A DNA stretch of 64,000 nucleotides from Microcystis wesenbergii NRERC-220 (GCF_032027425.1 NZ_JAVSJA010000001.1:4104001-4168000), one strand, 5' to 3'. Counted from the first letter of the stretch, positions 52,902 to 63,378 are shown. Numbers and translations: made by a program. Notes: a model not told the origin generated them from the sequence alone.

Positions 52902-55900
52902 ATGAGCGTCCTTGTCCCCTCAACCGAAACCGAACCGGATATTTTCACCACTTCTAACCTATTTCTGCAGCAAAGACTGAAATTAATCGAAGATTTATGG
53001 AAAGAAGTCTTAGTCTCCGAATGTGGTCAAGAATTAGTCGATTTACTGGAATTACTGCGCCATCTCTGTTCTGAGGAAGGACAAGTGACCGATGATAGTC
53101 CAGAAGCAATGATCGCCAAAATGATCGAAGACTTGGAACTAGGGGAAGCGATCAAAGTCACCCGCGCTTTTGCCCTCTATTTCCAGTTAATCAATATCAT
53201 CGAACAACACTACGAACAAAGGGATCAGCAACTACTGCGACGGACGGTGATCGGGGAAGAAAACGAAAGTCCCAAGGCTGACCCAACGCAAAAAAGCATT
53301 TTAGCCACCATTGTCGGGGCCGATTGGCTAGAAAAAACCCTGAACGAGTCCGATCACTCCAGCCCAAAATCGGGACTATTTCACTGGTTATTTCCCTATC
53401 TCAAACAGGTTAACGTCCCCCCCCAAGAAATCCAGCGTCTTCTCGATCAGTTAGATATTTGTCTGGTTTTTACGGCCCACCCCACGGAAATTGTCCGTCA
53501 CACCATTCGCATTAAACAGCGCCGTATCTCAGGCATTCTCGAAAAACTCGACCAAGCAGAAGAAATCTTTCGCAGTATGGGGTTAACCAACTCCAGAGAA
53601 GCACAAACAGTAACCAAACAGTTAAAAGAAGAAATCCGTTTTTGGTGGCGAACAGATGAACTACACCAATTTAAACCCACCGTCGTCGATGAAGTGGATT
53701 ATGCCCTGCACTACTTCGATGAAGTTCTCTTTGATTCCCTCCCCCAGTTAACCCTGCGTCTGCAGCAAAGTCTAGAATCCTCCTTTCCCCGTTTACAAGC
53801 GCCAAAAAATAACTTCTGTCGCTTCGGTTCTTGGGTTGGGGGGGATCGGGATGGCAATCCCTCCGTTACCCCCGAAGTCACCTGGAAAACCTGCTGTTAT
53901 CAGCGCAATCTCGTTATTAAAAAATATCTCGATGCTATTCGCGACCTGACCAGTATTTTAAGTGCCTCCCTGCACTGGTGTCATGTCTTGCCGGAGTTGC
54001 TGGACTCCCTGGACAGAGATAAACAGCAAATGCCTGAAATCTATAGCCAGTTAGCAATCCGCTACCGTCAGGAACCCTATCGCCTCAAATTGGCCTTTAT
54101 TCAAAAACGTCTGGAAAATACCCGTGATCGCAATAATCGCCTCAATGACCCGGAAGAACGACAATTATTAACTAAACTCAACGAAACCAACATCTATCGC
54201 TCCGGTTCCGAGTTTTTAGCCGAATTACAGCTATTAAAGCGCAGTCTCTTGCAAACCGGTCTTTCCTGTCAAGAACTCGATCGACTGATCGCCCAAGTGG
54301 AGATTTTTGGCTTTGTCCTGACTCAGTTAGATTTTCGGCAAGAATCCACCCGTCACGCCGAATGTATCGAAGAAATCGCCGCCTATCTCGGAGTTTTACC
54401 AAAACCCTACGGCAAATTAACCGAATCAGAAAAAATCGCCTGGTTAGTGGGGGAATTAAAAACCCGTCGGCCCTTAATTCCCCGGGAAATGCCCTTCTCG
54501 GAAAGAACCTGCGAAACCATTGAAACCCTGCGAGTTTTAAGAAGTCTGCAAGGGGAATTCGGTCTGGAAATCTGCCAAACCTACATTATCAGCATGACCA
54601 ACGAGGTCAGCGATGTGCTAGAAGTGCTGTTATTAGCCCAAGAAGCTGGTTTATACGACCCCGCCACTAGCCGCAGTTCCCTCCGCATCGTTCCCCTCTT
54701 TGAAACCGTCGATGACCTCAAACACGCCCCCGGCATCATGCAGACTTTGTTTGAATTGCCCCTCTATCGAGCAGCCCTGGCCGGCGGTTACGACCATTTA
54801 GCGGCTTTAAACGGGGAGGACGTGACCCCGGAACCGGCCATCCTCGAACCGGGTAATTTACAGGAGATTATGGTGGGTTACTCCGATAGTAACAAGGATT
54901 CTGGCTTTTTGAGCAGTAATTGGGAAATTCATAAGGCCCAGAAGGCTTTACAAAAAACCGCTAAACAATACGGCGTGAATCTACGTCTTTTTCATGGCCG
55001 GGGCGGTTCCGTCGGTCGGGGTGGTGGACCGGCCTACGCCGCTATCCTCGCCCAACCCCGGGGAACTATTAACGGTCGCATTAAAATCACCGAACAAGGC
55101 GAGGTTTTAGCCTCGAAATACTCTTTACCAGAATTGGCCTTGTATAACCTCGAAACGGCCGTAACGGCAGTCATACAGGCAAGTTTACTGGGCAGTGGTT
55201 TTGATGATCTCGAACCCTGGAATCGCATCATGGAGGAGTTGGCCACCCGTTCACGGCAAACCTATCGCAGTTTGATTTATGAAGAACCGGACTTTTTAGA
55301 CTTCTTCCTGTCTGTAACTCCCATTCCTGAAATTAGTCTTTTACAGATTAGTTCCCGACCGGCGCGCCGGAAAAGTGGTCAACAGGATTTAACTACCCTG
55401 CGGGCAATTCCCTGGGTATTTAGTTGGACCCAAACCCGTTTTCTTTTACCGGCTTGGTATGGTTTAGGGACAGCTTTACAGATGTTTCTCGATGATTCTC
55501 CTAGCAGAAATTTGGAATTGTTACGCCATTTTTATCACAAGTGGCCTTTCTTCCAGATGGTGATTTCTAAGGCAGACATGACTCTATCGAAGGTGGACCT
55601 ACAGATGGCCTATCACTACGTCAGTGAACTTTCTAAACAGGAAGATCGAGAACGTTTTCAACGTCTGTTTGAAAGGATCAAAGAGGAATATAATCGCACT
55701 AGCGAGATTGTTCTCCAGATCACCGGCGAGAAACATTTATTAGATAATGATCCGAATTTACAGCGCTCGGTGCAGTTACGCAACGGTTCGATCGTTCCCC
55801 TCGGTTTTCTACAGGTGTCTCTCCTCAAGCGTTTACGTCAATACAATAGTCAAGCTCAATCCGGTGTGATTCATTTCCGCTATTCTAAAGAGGAGTTATT

Positions 55901-55958
55901 AAGGGGTGCTTTAATGACGATTAATGGTATTGCCGCAGGGATGAGAAATACTGGTTGA
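52902..55958 (+). CDS. ppc: Phosphoenolpyruvate carboxylase
   Basis: A 1018-residue enzyme, near the usual cyanobacterial size of about 1000, that adds bicarbonate to phosphoenolpyruvate to give oxaloacetate, refilling the TCA branch and supplying aspartate. Catalytic motifs are intact: [20 protein letters not shown] near residue 190, [16 protein letters not shown] near 307, [22 protein letters not shown] near 665, [14 protein letters not shown] near 700 and the C-terminal [11 protein letters not shown]. The position of the regulatory serine of plant forms is not present. Its leader is heptad repeats, so the promoter probably lies upstream of or within the inverted repeat arm. Confidence 0.97.
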   Translation: MSVLVPSTETEPDIFTTSNLFLQQRLKLIEDLWKEVLVSECGQELVDLLELLRHLCSEEGQVTDDSPEAMIAKMIEDLELGEAIKVTRAFALYFQLINIIEQHYEQRDQQLLRRTVIGEENESPKADPTQKSILATIVGADWLEKTLNESDHSSPKSGLFHWLFPYLKQVNVPPQEIQRLLDQLDICLVFTAHPTEIVRHTIRIKQRRISGILEKLDQAEEIFRSMGLTNSREAQTVTKQLKEEIRFWWRTDELHQFKPTVVDEVDYALHYFDEVLFDSLPQLTLRLQQSLESSFPRLQAPKNNFCRFGSWVGGDRDGNPSVTPEVTWKTCCYQRNLVIKKYLDAIRDLTSILSASLHWCHVLPELLDSLDRDKQQMPEIYSQLAIRYRQEPYRLKLAFIQKRLENTRDRNNRLNDPEERQLLTKLNETNIYRSGSEFLAELQLLKRSLLQTGLSCQELDRLIAQVEIFGFVLTQLDFRQESTRHAECIEEIAAYLGVLPKPYGKLTESEKIAWLVGELKTRRPLIPREMPFSERTCETIETLRVLRSLQGEFGLEICQTYIISMTNEVSDVLEVLLLAQEAGLYDPATSRSSLRIVPLFETVDDLKHAPGIMQTLFELPLYRAALAGGYDHLAALNGEDVTPEPAILEPGNLQEIMVGYSDSNKDSGFLSSNWEIHKAQKALQKTAKQYGVNLRLFHGRGGSVGRGGGPAYAAILAQPRGTINGRIKITEQGEVLASKYSLPELALYNLETAVTAVIQASLLGSGFDDLEPWNRIMEELATRSRQTYRSLIYEEPDFLDFFLSVTPIPEISLLQISSRPARRKSGQQDLTTLRAIPWVFSWTQTRFLLPAWYGLGTALQMFLDDSPSRNLELLRHFYHKWPFFQMVISKADMTLSKVDLQMAYHYVSELSKQEDRERFQRLFERIKEEYNRTSEIVLQITGEKHLLDNDPNLQRSVQLRNGSIVPLGFLQVSLLKRLRQYNSQAQSGVIHFRYSKEELLRGALMTINGIAAGMRNTG

Positions 55959-55965
55959 TTACAGA

Positions 55966-56176
55966 TAATTAGGGTGTGCTGAAAAAGTGTATTGGTGGGG
56001 GCAGGGTGTGGGGTGTAGGGTGTAGGGATTTTGAGGGGGTCAACCACCTAATTTTCAGGGAAAAAGTCCTTGAAATTTCCCTCCGATACCCGCAATGGCT
56101 GGCACTTTTTGAGGGGAAAAAAGTCTAAAAATGTTACCCAACAAGGTTTTTAGATTTATTCAGCCAACCCTAATTA
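55966..56176. repeat. Imperfect inverted-repeat element after ppc
   Basis: The left end TAATTAGGGTGTGCTGAA and the reversed right end TAATTAGGGTTGGCTGAA are inverted repeats about 211 bases apart. The interior is G-rich with GGGTGTA heptads and no gene. Related ends occur at 59478-59499 and 63391-63420. The wider spacer 55959-56647 has no credible gene. Confidence 0.5.
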
Positions 56177-56272
56177 ATGGTAGTTTTCGGGGGGATTGTC
56201 TTGAAGGTAATCCACCCCATTTTTGTGATTTGTCAACTTTTTGTAGAACTTCTACTGAGTTGTTATTTTTAA

Positions 56273-56342
56273 AGGGAAACTCCCCGATAAAATTGGCCAT
56301 TACTTCCGATTTTATCACTCAATCCCAGCTTTTGGGGGGTTC
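56273..56342. repeat. Dispersed repeat shared with the 345-bp element
   Basis: About 65 bases with the core CATTACTTCCGATTTTATCA and the end CAATCCCAGCTTTTGGGGGG match 12595-12662 inside the miniature element near desA. Confidence 0.7.
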
Positions 56343-56358
56343 TATTGGCTAATATTAC

Positions 56359-56475
56359 TATAGCGTTTCCTAAGCTAGTGAGGTACACATATTTTTCTTC
56401 CCTTTTGACTTTTGCCTCTTGCCTTTTGCCTAAAACCCATAACTTTTGTACCTCAGCAGACTGAAAAACGCTATA
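56359..56475. mobile_element. 117-bp TA-flanked miniature inverted-repeat element
   Basis: The left arm TATAGCGTTTCC...GTGAGGTAC and the reversed right arm TATAGCGTTTTT...CTGAGGTAC pair over 28 bases with a few mismatches. The ends are TA. The interior holds CTTTTGC-type heptads. It belongs to the same family as 22083-22179. Confidence 0.65.
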
Positions 56476-56647
56476 TCACTTATTGACTAAAAATGAAGAT
56501 TTTACCGCTAACAGTTGACAATCGACGATCGATCCCGAAGAGAAGCAATTAAGCTCCCTGGTGTGTCGGAAGATTAGAGATTGTGCCAAAATGGAGAAAG
56601 TGACCCAATGATTACAGGTAAATTGTTAAAGAAAGGATCGAGTAACC

Positions 56648-57931
56648 GTGACTGATACGAACTTAGATATACTATCCCTGACGGATCCAGCGATCGCAGG
56701 GATTCTGCAAAAAGAACTGCAACGTCAAAGAGATCACCTAGAATTAATCGCTAGTGAAAACTTTACCTCGGCTGCCGTCATGGCCGCCCAAGGTTCGGTT
56801 TTAACCAACAAATACGCGGAAGGACTGCCCAAAAAACGCTACTATGGCGGTTGCGAATACGTTGATGAAGCGGAACAATTAGCGATCGATCGGGTTAAAC
56901 GACTATTTGGGGCAAACCACGCTAACGTACAACCCCACTCTGGCGCCCAAGCTAATTTCGCCGTTTTCCTGACCCTCTTGCAGCCCGGCGATACGATTAT
57001 GGGCATGGATCTCTCCCACGGTGGTCATCTTACCCACGGTTCCCCCGTTAACGTTTCCGGAAAATGGTTCCGAGTAGTACAGTACGGAGTAAGTCCCGAA
57101 AGCGAACTCCTCGACTACGATCTCATCCTTGACATCGCCCGCAAGGAAAAACCAAAACTAATTATCTGCGGTTATTCTGCCTACTCGCGCCGGATTGATT
57201 TCGAGAAATTCCGGGCCATCGCTGACGAAGTGGGGGCCTACCTGATGGCAGATATCGCCCATATTGCCGGTTTAGTGGCCACCGGTCATCATCCTAACCC
57301 CCTACCCCACTGTGATGTGGTCACTACCACCACTCACAAAACCCTGCGCGGTCCTAGGGGGGGTTTAATTATGACCAAAGACGAGGAATTAGGCAAAAAA
57401 TTCGATAAATCCGTCTTCCCCGGTACCCAAGGCGGGCCCCTAGAACACGTGGTCGCGGCGAAAGCGGTGGCTTTTGGGGAGGCCCTGAAACCGGAGTTTA
57501 AAATCTATTCGGGCCAAGTAATCGCTAATGCCCAAGCTTTAGCCAGTCAGTTGAAAGCTAGAGGGATTAAAATTGTCACCGATGGTACGGATAATCACTT
57601 GATGTTACTCGATTTAAGATCCGTGGGCATGACCGGGAAAGAAGCCGATCGCTTGGTCAGTACCATCAATATTACCGCTAATAAAAACACTGTTCCCTTC
57701 GATCCCGAGTCTCCTTTTGTCACCAGTGGTCTGCGCTTGGGTTCCCCGGCTATGACCACCAGAGGACTAGGAGAAACGGAATTTATCGAGATTGGCAACA
57801 TCATCGCCGATATTCTCCTTAATCCTGGTGATGAAGCCCTGAGAACTGCTTGCCGTCAACGGGTAGCTAAACTCTGTGAAAGCTTCCCCCTCTATCCCCA
57901 TCTCCATATTTCCGTCCCCGCCTTGGCCTAA
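56648..57931 (+). CDS. glyA: Serine hydroxymethyltransferase
   Basis: A 427-residue pyridoxal-phosphate enzyme that interconverts serine and glycine with tetrahydrofolate, serving one-carbon metabolism and photorespiration. [21 protein letters not shown] near residue 30, [18 protein letters not shown] near 52, and the Schiff-base lysine in [15 protein letters not shown] near 227 are diagnostic. The start is GTG at 56648 (first residues MTDTNLD), with AAAGGA upstream; no ATG fits. It is monocistronic or leads into the transferase gene 78 bases downstream. Confidence 0.97.
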   Translation: MTDTNLDILSLTDPAIAGILQKELQRQRDHLELIASENFTSAAVMAAQGSVLTNKYAEGLPKKRYYGGCEYVDEAEQLAIDRVKRLFGANHANVQPHSGAQANFAVFLTLLQPGDTIMGMDLSHGGHLTHGSPVNVSGKWFRVVQYGVSPESELLDYDLILDIARKEKPKLIICGYSAYSRRIDFEKFRAIADEVGAYLMADIAHIAGLVATGHHPNPLPHCDVVTTTTHKTLRGPRGGLIMTKDEELGKKFDKSVFPGTQGGPLEHVVAAKAVAFGEALKPEFKIYSGQVIANAQALASQLKARGIKIVTDGTDNHLMLLDLRSVGMTGKEADRLVSTINITANKNTVPFDPESPFVTSGLRLGSPAMTTRGLGETEFIEIGNIIADILLNPGDEALRTACRQRVAKLCESFPLYPHLHISVPALA

Positions 57932-58009
57932 AACGAGAGATAATAAAAACTCATAATTGGCGATTGCCCGTCAGTTGCCAATTGTGAATTAAATCGCCCC
58001 CCAATTCCC

Positions 58010-59074
58010 ATGTCCGGAGATTTATACTATCTAATTGCTTTTCTGATCGCCCATACCGTGGTACTTTGGAGTACCCCCCTCGTCAGAACCGTCGGACTGA
58101 AAAGCGGTTACGTCGATAAACCCAACGAAAGGAAGGTCCATGAAAAGCCTATGGTTCGACTGGGGGGAGTTTCGATCTTTATCGGCGCTTTAACTGCCCT
58201 CCTGATCGTTTGGTGGTTGGGAGGGTTTGCTGGTTTAAACAGCGATCGAGAATGGGAAGTGTGGGGCGTAACCCTAGGCGGTTTGGGCTTTTTCCTCATC
58301 GGTCTAGCGGATGATCTTTTTAATCTTTCGCCCCTCAATCGTCTGGTAATGCAGTTTAGCGTCGCTTTTCTAGCTTGGCAAGCTGGGGTGAGGATCGATT
58401 TCCTCTCTATTCCCTTCGGCGATTTATTACAAATTCATTGGCTAAGTTTGCCAGTTACTCTCCTCTGGTTAGTGGGGATGGCTAACGCAATTAACTGGAT
58501 TGACGGTTTAGATGGATTAGCGGCGGGAGTTTCCGGTATATCTGCCGTGGTTATTTTGATTGTAACTTTGGTGATGGGACAACCGGCCGCCGCTATTATC
58601 GCCGCCGCTTTAGCGGGTGGGGCCCTGGGTTTTCTGCGTTACAATTTTAACCCCGCCCAAATTTTTATGGGGGATGGTGGGGCCTATTTTATGGGTTTTA
58701 CCCTCGCGGGTGTGGCGGTGATTGGATTGGCTAAAACTACTGCTGTGACTACCGTTGCCGTTACCGCCGTCCTATTACCCTATCTCATCCTCGCGGTTCC
58801 TCTCCTCGATATGTCCACGGTGATTATTTCCCGTCTCAAACGCGGAAAATCCCCTTTTGTGGCTGATAAACGTCATTTACATCATCGTTTACTGAAAGCG
58901 GGTATCTCTCACCGTTTGACAGTATTATTTATCTACGCCCTAACTCTCTGGGTGGGCAGTTTAGCCCTCGGTTTCTCCAATGTTCCCAGTGGTTGGGGTT
59001 TTGCCTTTGGTGCGACTCTCCTCCTCGGTTACGTCGGTTGGCAAGTCTGGCGCAATCGTGGCAGTGAACCGTAA
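58010..59074 (+). CDS. WecA/TagO-like polyprenyl-phosphate sugar-1-phosphate transferase
   Basis: A 354-residue membrane enzyme of the MraY/WecA superfamily that loads a UDP-activated amino sugar onto undecaprenyl phosphate to start an envelope glycan. About ten hydrophobic helices are visible. The conserved cytosolic motifs are GLADDLFNLSP near residue 101, ANAINWIDGLDGLAAG near 160, NPAQIFMGDGGAYFMGF near 217 and KRHLHHRLLKAG near 285 (the HxHH-type motif typical of WecA rather than MraY). A lipid-linked O-antigen or capsule precursor is the likely product. Confidence 0.9.
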   Translation: MSGDLYYLIAFLIAHTVVLWSTPLVRTVGLKSGYVDKPNERKVHEKPMVRLGGVSIFIGALTALLIVWWLGGFAGLNSDREWEVWGVTLGGLGFFLIGLADDLFNLSPLNRLVMQFSVAFLAWQAGVRIDFLSIPFGDLLQIHWLSLPVTLLWLVGMANAINWIDGLDGLAAGVSGISAVVILIVTLVMGQPAAAIIAAALAGGALGFLRYNFNPAQIFMGDGGAYFMGFTLAGVAVIGLAKTTAVTTVAVTAVLLPYLILAVPLLDMSTVIISRLKRGKSPFVADKRHLHHRLLKAGISHRLTVLFIYALTLWVGSLALGFSNVPSGWGFAFGATLLLGYVGWQVWRNRGSEP

Positions 59075-59141
59075 GCCATCTTAAACTAGAAAAAAGATTA
59101 ATAATTAAGATAGCGGCAGGATAACTCTGGGAGTTTAGCAA

Positions 59142-59441
59142 ATGTCTAACGAAACTGTAACTTATTCCCTTGAAACGGTTCTTAAGGAAATCAAAGACAG
59201 CATCAAGGAAGTCAACCACAAAGCTGATAGAATCGATCAACGTCTGACACAATTAGAAATCGGACAGGCAGAACTTAAAGGAGAAATTAAAGCTTTAGAT
59301 GAGCGACTAAGCACAAAAATTGACGGATTGACCGCTAGAGTTGCCTATCAAGAGTTTACTAATCGAGGCATTTTGATCGCCCTTGTTGTTGCTATTTTAG
59401 GAGGAGCAGCTAAACTTTTTGGGTTTATTGGCAACCCCTAG
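59142..59441 (+). CDS. Coiled-coil tail-anchored small protein, array copy 1
   Basis: A 99-residue protein with a conserved start MSNETVTYSLETVL, a coiled coil of hydrophobic heptads (about residues 12-68: IKDSIKEVNHKADRIDQRL...IKALDERL) and one C-terminal membrane helix (about 76-95) ending FIGNP. It is the most divergent of three tandem paralogues. The same leader (AGTTTAGCAA) precedes each copy. No family recognised; the topology resembles phage XhlA/holin-like and other tail-anchored coiled-coil proteins, which is only an analogy. Confidence 0.75.
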   Translation: MSNETVTYSLETVLKEIKDSIKEVNHKADRIDQRLTQLEIGQAELKGEIKALDERLSTKIDGLTARVAYQEFTNRGILIALVVAILGGAAKLFGFIGNP

Positions 59442-59477
59442 AAGTTGCCCTTAGCATCATAAATTTTTCCTATCTTA

Positions 59478-59499
59478 TTTTTTCAGCAAGCCCTAATTA
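59478..59499. repeat. Element-end-like repeat (TTTCAGCAAGCCCTAATTA)
   Basis: Resembles the right end at 56155-56176; lies between array copies 1 and 2. Confidence 0.4.
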
Positions 59500-59526
59500 A
59501 AGTTATCAAAAGTAGGAGTTTAGCAA

Positions 59527-59823
59527 ATGTCTAACGAAACTGTAACTTATTCCCTTGAAACGGTCCTGACAAGGATTGAGGGAAAAATCGACTCTTTACA
59601 AAGAGATGTTAATGAGCGTCTCACTAAGCTAGAGATAGGACAATCGGAAATAAAAGGGGATATTAAAGCCCTAGATTCTAAAGTTATGGAAATAGAAAAG
59701 CGTATTGACGACCTGAATGCAAGGGTGAATATTACCACTAATGGATTTCTTGGCATTGTCGGAATTTTGGTGACAGGAATACTAGGCATTCTGGGAAAAA
59801 TCGTCTTTTTCCCTAATCCCTAA
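59527..59823 (+). CDS. Coiled-coil tail-anchored small protein, array copy 2
   Basis: A 98-residue paralogue of the previous gene. The first 14 residues are identical (MSNETVTYSLETVL), followed by a heptad coiled coil (RIEGKIDSLQRDVNERLTKLE, then IKALDSKVMEIEKRIDDL) and a C-terminal helix (LGIVGILVTGILGILGKIVFF). The C-terminal half is unlike copy 1 but almost identical to copy 3. AGGAG lies 11 bases before the ATG. Confidence 0.75.
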   Translation: MSNETVTYSLETVLTRIEGKIDSLQRDVNERLTKLEIGQSEIKGDIKALDSKVMEIEKRIDDLNARVNITTNGFLGIVGILVTGILGILGKIVFFPNP

Positions 59824-59869
59824 AAGTTGTCCTTTAGAGATAAAATAAGCAAAAGTAGGAGTTTAGCAA

Positions 59870-60154
59870 ATGTCTAACGAAACCGTAACTTATTCCCTTG
59901 AAACGGTCTTGACAAGGATTGAGGGAAAAATCGACTCTTTACAAAGAGATGTTAATAAGCTAGAGATAGGACAATCGGAAATAAGAGGGGATATTAAAGC
60001 CCTAGATTCTAAAGTTATGGAAATAGAAAAGCGTATTGATGACCTGAATGCAAGGGTGAATATTACCACTAATGGATTTCTTGGCATTGTCGGAATTTTG
60101 GTGACAGGAATACTAGGCATTCTGGGAAAAATCGTCTTTTTCCCTAATCCCTAA
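59870..60154 (+). CDS. Coiled-coil tail-anchored small protein, array copy 3
   Basis: A 94-residue near-duplicate of copy 2, differing by an in-frame 12-base deletion that removes four residues of the coiled coil (ERLT) and by one Lys-to-Arg change. The intergenic sequence after the stop is duplicated too, so copies 2 and 3 arose by recent tandem duplication of a ~340-base unit. Confidence 0.75.
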   Translation: MSNETVTYSLETVLTRIEGKIDSLQRDVNKLEIGQSEIRGDIKALDSKVMEIEKRIDDLNARVNITTNGFLGIVGILVTGILGILGKIVFFPNP

Positions 60155-60201
60155 AAGTTGTCCTTTAGAGATAAAATAAGCAAAAGTGAAAGTTTACCAA
60201 A

Positions 60202-60267
60202 ATGTCTAACGAAACCGTAACTTATTCCCTAGAAGCTGTCCTGACAGGGATAATAAAGTTCAGCTAA
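60202..60267 (+). pseudogene. Truncated fourth copy of the coiled-coil array
   Basis: Starts MSNETVTYSLEAVLTG like the others, then leaves the family sequence at about 60247 and stops after 21 residues (IIKFS end). The coiled coil and membrane helix are absent. Confidence 0.8.
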
Positions 60268-60441
60268 TTGCCCAACTTCTGGTGGTCCGATGCTAACAAT
60301 TGCTGCATAGCTGGGCTGTGACGGAAGTGAGATAAATCTAAAATTTTCTTCCTCAATTTCGTTGTCCGATTCTAGTTGATTTTGCCAAAGAATATTCTCA
60401 AGGATATCGCAAAAATAGAGAAAATAAACCCAATCCTTTGG
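60229..60441 (-). pseudogene. Unidentified coding-like remnant
   Basis: An open frame of 70 codons on the minus strand without a methionine start, reading for example FCDILENILWQNQLE and SLPSQPSYAAIVSIGPPEVGQLAELYY. The composition looks protein-like, and the frame abuts the point where array copy 4 loses homology, so it may be the 3' part of a gene that replaced the array's end. No family recognised. Confidence 0.3.
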
Positions 60442-60522
60442 CTAGAAAATAAGATTGAGTCAACACAATCAAGGCCTTGGGATAGGTTAAAAACACATCC
60501 CAGGGTCTCGATTAAGTCAGAA

Positions 60523-61671
60523 TTACTGACGAATTTGTACTGGCATTACCAAATAGGTCATCTTTAAACCTCCCAAGGGAGTAAAAATAACCGGCTGGGT
60601 ACTAGCATTTAACCGCATTTGGATATCATTATTGGGTAAAGCCTTCAAACCGTCCATCAAATATTTAACATTAAAGGCAATATCGCCACTTTCTCCCTGA
60701 ATTTCCGCCGCCATGGACTCTTTGGCGCTACCTAAATCGGGAGATTCCACCGCTAGGGATAAACGGTCATTTTCGCTATCGAGACTAAACTTGACTAAAT
60801 TATTCTTTTGGTCAGCTAAAACCGCCACTAATTCCAAACAACGGATTAATTGTTTGCGGTCTAAAGTTAAAGAGCGATCAAAGGATTTAGGAATTAACTG
60901 ATTATAAGTGGGATAGGCCCCTTCTAACTTACGACTGGTTAACCTCTGTTCCCCCATTTCAAAGATGACTTGAGAATCATCCACATGCAGAGTAATAGTC
61001 TCGATATTTTGTTTTGTTGCCATCATTCTTTCCAATTCTCGCAGGGCCCGGGCCGGAATGGTGACATTAAAGCCACCAGAGGCACTTTCTACCTCCTCTA
61101 GGGGAGTTTGTACCACCGCTAAACGATGACCGTCTGTAGCGGCAAATTCTAGACAATCGACGGTTTTAGTTAAATGTACCCCCGTCAACACCTGTTTAGT
61201 TTCATCGCCACTAGCGGCAAACAAAGCACCTTTTAGTCCCTCTGTCAAGGCAACTATAGGTAAATTAACAATTTCCCCATCGGCCACCGTGGGCAATTCT
61301 GGGAACTCATCGGCTTTCATACCGCGAATTTGGAACTGTGCCGAGGCAGTTTTCAGGAAAGCGAGACTATGCTCTTCATCATTCTCGTTTTCTTCCACAG
61401 AGATAGTGATTTCCCCCTCTCCCAAACGAGAGACAATATCGTTCAGCAATTTTGCCGGCAGGGTAATTTTGCCCCCTTCCACCACCTCGGCCCGAAAACT
61501 GGTGCGAATCCCTAAACTCAAATCAAAAGCAGTCAGGCTAATTTCGCCCTTTTCCTCATCGGCACAAAAGAGAACATTTCCCAACACCGGATGGGTAGGA
61601 CGACTGGCAACGGCCCGACTAACTAGGGATAAATTGCTGTTGAGTTCGCTTTGACTACTGGTAAATTTCAT
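60523..61671 (-). CDS. dnaN: DNA polymerase III beta subunit (sliding clamp)
   Basis: A 382-residue clamp that holds the replicative polymerase on DNA. The three-fold repeat of clamp domains is visible; marker blocks are ASRPTHPVLGNVLF near residue 23, LTGVHLTKTVDCLEFAATDGHRLAV near 161 and the C-terminal GGLKMTYLVMPVQIRQ, which contributes the ligand-binding pocket. The start is ATG at 61671. The upstream region holds a cluster of DnaA boxes, as at the replication origin of Synechococcus elongatus, where oriC lies next to dnaN. Confidence 0.96.
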   Translation of the reverse strand: MKFTSSQSELNSNLSLVSRAVASRPTHPVLGNVLFCADEEKGEISLTAFDLSLGIRTSFRAEVVEGGKITLPAKLLNDIVSRLGEGEITISVEENENDEEHSLAFLKTASAQFQIRGMKADEFPELPTVADGEIVNLPIVALTEGLKGALFAASGDETKQVLTGVHLTKTVDCLEFAATDGHRLAVVQTPLEEVESASGGFNVTIPARALRELERMMATKQNIETITLHVDDSQVIFEMGEQRLTSRKLEGAYPTYNQLIPKSFDRSLTLDRKQLIRCLELVAVLADQKNNLVKFSLDSENDRLSLAVESPDLGSAKESMAAEIQGESGDIAFNVKYLMDGLKALPNNDIQMRLNASTQPVIFTPLGGLKMTYLVMPVQIRQ

Positions 61672-62076
61672 AGCAGGAATAGTTTTTTTGTACGCTAAGA
61701 AATAATAGCAAGAATTCCCCTGTGGAAAATCTGTGGAAAACCAGAGCTTTTTTTGATCGCTCTTTCCGGGCTAAAATCTATCAATAGCAATAACTTCGCC
61801 CATTGCTAGGGTGTTTTGAGCAATTCTGAAAAGATTGTGGAAAAATTGTCAACAGTGAAATTTTCGCCCTTTCTCAGCCAATTCTATAAGCTGTTAACCC
61901 TGGGGCTATAAGTCAAGAAGAGCGAGACTTTAGCCAACCAGCACTTTTCTTGGCGAAAAAATTGCGTAAAATGTAGGCTGGTGATCTTTAAAATGGAACA
62001 AGCAGCAGGAAATTAACAAAACAAAGCTCCGGGCCTTTCCCGGAACCGATAGACTCAAGTAGACAAGGAGACAGGA
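61672..62076. other. dnaN-hemL intergenic region, candidate replication origin
   Basis: Three perfect copies of the cyanobacterial DnaA box TTTTCCACA are present in the same orientation (as TGTGGAAAA) at 61721-61729, 61732-61740 and 61836-61844, in an AT-rich stretch next to dnaN. The divergent promoters of dnaN and hemL must also lie here. Confidence 0.5.
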
Positions 62077-63378
62077 TTGGTTAGCACATCTTCGCATCAA
62101 ACAACAAAATCGAAAGAAATCTTTACAGCCGCTCAAAAATTAATGCCGGGGGGTGTAAGTTCCCCCGTGCGCGCCTTTAAATCCGTCGGTGGTCAACCCA
62201 TCGTTTTTGAAAGCGTCAAAGGGGCTTATATTCGCGACGTGGACGGTAACGAATATATCGACTATGTGGGAACTTGGGGGCCGGCTATCTGTGGTCATGC
62301 CCATCCCGAAGTGATTGCCGCCCTACACGAGGCCCTAGACAAAGGGACCAGTTTCGGCGCTCCCTGTGTCCAAGAAAATATTCTCGCTGAAATGGTGATT
62401 GATGCCGTTCCCAGCATTGAAATGGTGCGTTTTGTCAATTCCGGCACCGAAGCCTGTATGTCCGTCCTGCGCTTAATGCGGGCTTTTACCGGCCGGGATA
62501 AAATCATCAAATTCGAGGGCTGTTACCACGGTCACGCCGATATGTTCCTCGTTAAAGCCGGCTCTGGTGTGGCCACCCTGGGCTTGCCCGACTCGCCGGG
62601 GGTTCCCAAAACCACCACTAACAACACTTTAACCGCCCCCTACAATGACCTGGAAGCGGTAAAAGCCCTCTTTGTCGAAAATCCCGACTCGATCGCCGGG
62701 GTGATTTTAGAGCCAGTGGTGGGTAATGCCGGCTTTATCGTGCCGGATGCTGGCTTTTTAGAAGGATTGCGGGAATTAACCAAGGAGTACGGGGCCCTAT
62801 TAATGTTTGATGAGGTAATGACCGGATTCCGCATCGCCTACGGTGGCGCTCAGGAAAAATTCGGCATCACCCCCGATTTAACCACCCTCGGCAAAGTTAT
62901 CGGCGGTGGGCTGCCAGTGGGGGCCTACGGCGGTCGGGCCGATATTATGGCGATGGTGGCTCCAGCCGGCCCGATGTACCAAGCGGGAACCTTATCCGGC
63001 AACCCTTTGGCTATGACGGCGGGAATTAAAACCCTCGAGTTACTCCAGCGCCCCAGCACCTACGAATATCTCGATAAAGTGACCAAATCCTTAACTGAAG
63101 GGCTGCTGAAAGTGGCCAGAGATGCTGGTCATAGCGTTTCTGGAGGTCATATTAGTGCCATGTTCGGGATGTTTTTCACTGGCAACCCCGTGCATAACTA
63201 TGAAGATGCCAAAAAGGCCGATGTGGCTAAATTCGGTCGTTTTCACAGAGGAATGTTGGAAAGAGGCGTTTATCTAGCTCCTTCCCAGTTTGAAGCTGGT
63301 TTTACTTCCTTAGCTCACACAGAGGCCGATATCGAACGGACTTTGGCTGCCGCTAAAGAGGTGTTAGAAAGTTTATAG
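62077..63378 (+). CDS. hemL: Glutamate-1-semialdehyde 2,1-aminomutase
   Basis: A 433-residue pyridoxamine-phosphate enzyme that forms 5-aminolevulinate, the first committed precursor of chlorophyll, heme and bilins. [18 protein letters not shown] near residue 23, [17 protein letters not shown] near 63 and the cofactor lysine in [17 protein letters not shown] near 273 are diagnostic. The start is a TTG at 62077 with AAGGAG 6 to 7 bases upstream; no ATG or GTG precedes the conserved N-terminus. The gene is divergent from dnaN across the putative origin. Confidence 0.96.
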   Translation: MVSTSSHQTTKSKEIFTAAQKLMPGGVSSPVRAFKSVGGQPIVFESVKGAYIRDVDGNEYIDYVGTWGPAICGHAHPEVIAALHEALDKGTSFGAPCVQENILAEMVIDAVPSIEMVRFVNSGTEACMSVLRLMRAFTGRDKIIKFEGCYHGHADMFLVKAGSGVATLGLPDSPGVPKTTTNNTLTAPYNDLEAVKALFVENPDSIAGVILEPVVGNAGFIVPDAGFLEGLRELTKEYGALLMFDEVMTGFRIAYGGAQEKFGITPDLTTLGKVIGGGLPVGAYGGRADIMAMVAPAGPMYQAGTLSGNPLAMTAGIKTLELLQRPSTYEYLDKVTKSLTEGLLKVARDAGHSVSGGHISAMFGMFFTGNPVHNYEDAKKADVAKFGRFHRGMLERGVYLAPSQFEAGFTSLAHTEADIERTLAAAKEVLESL

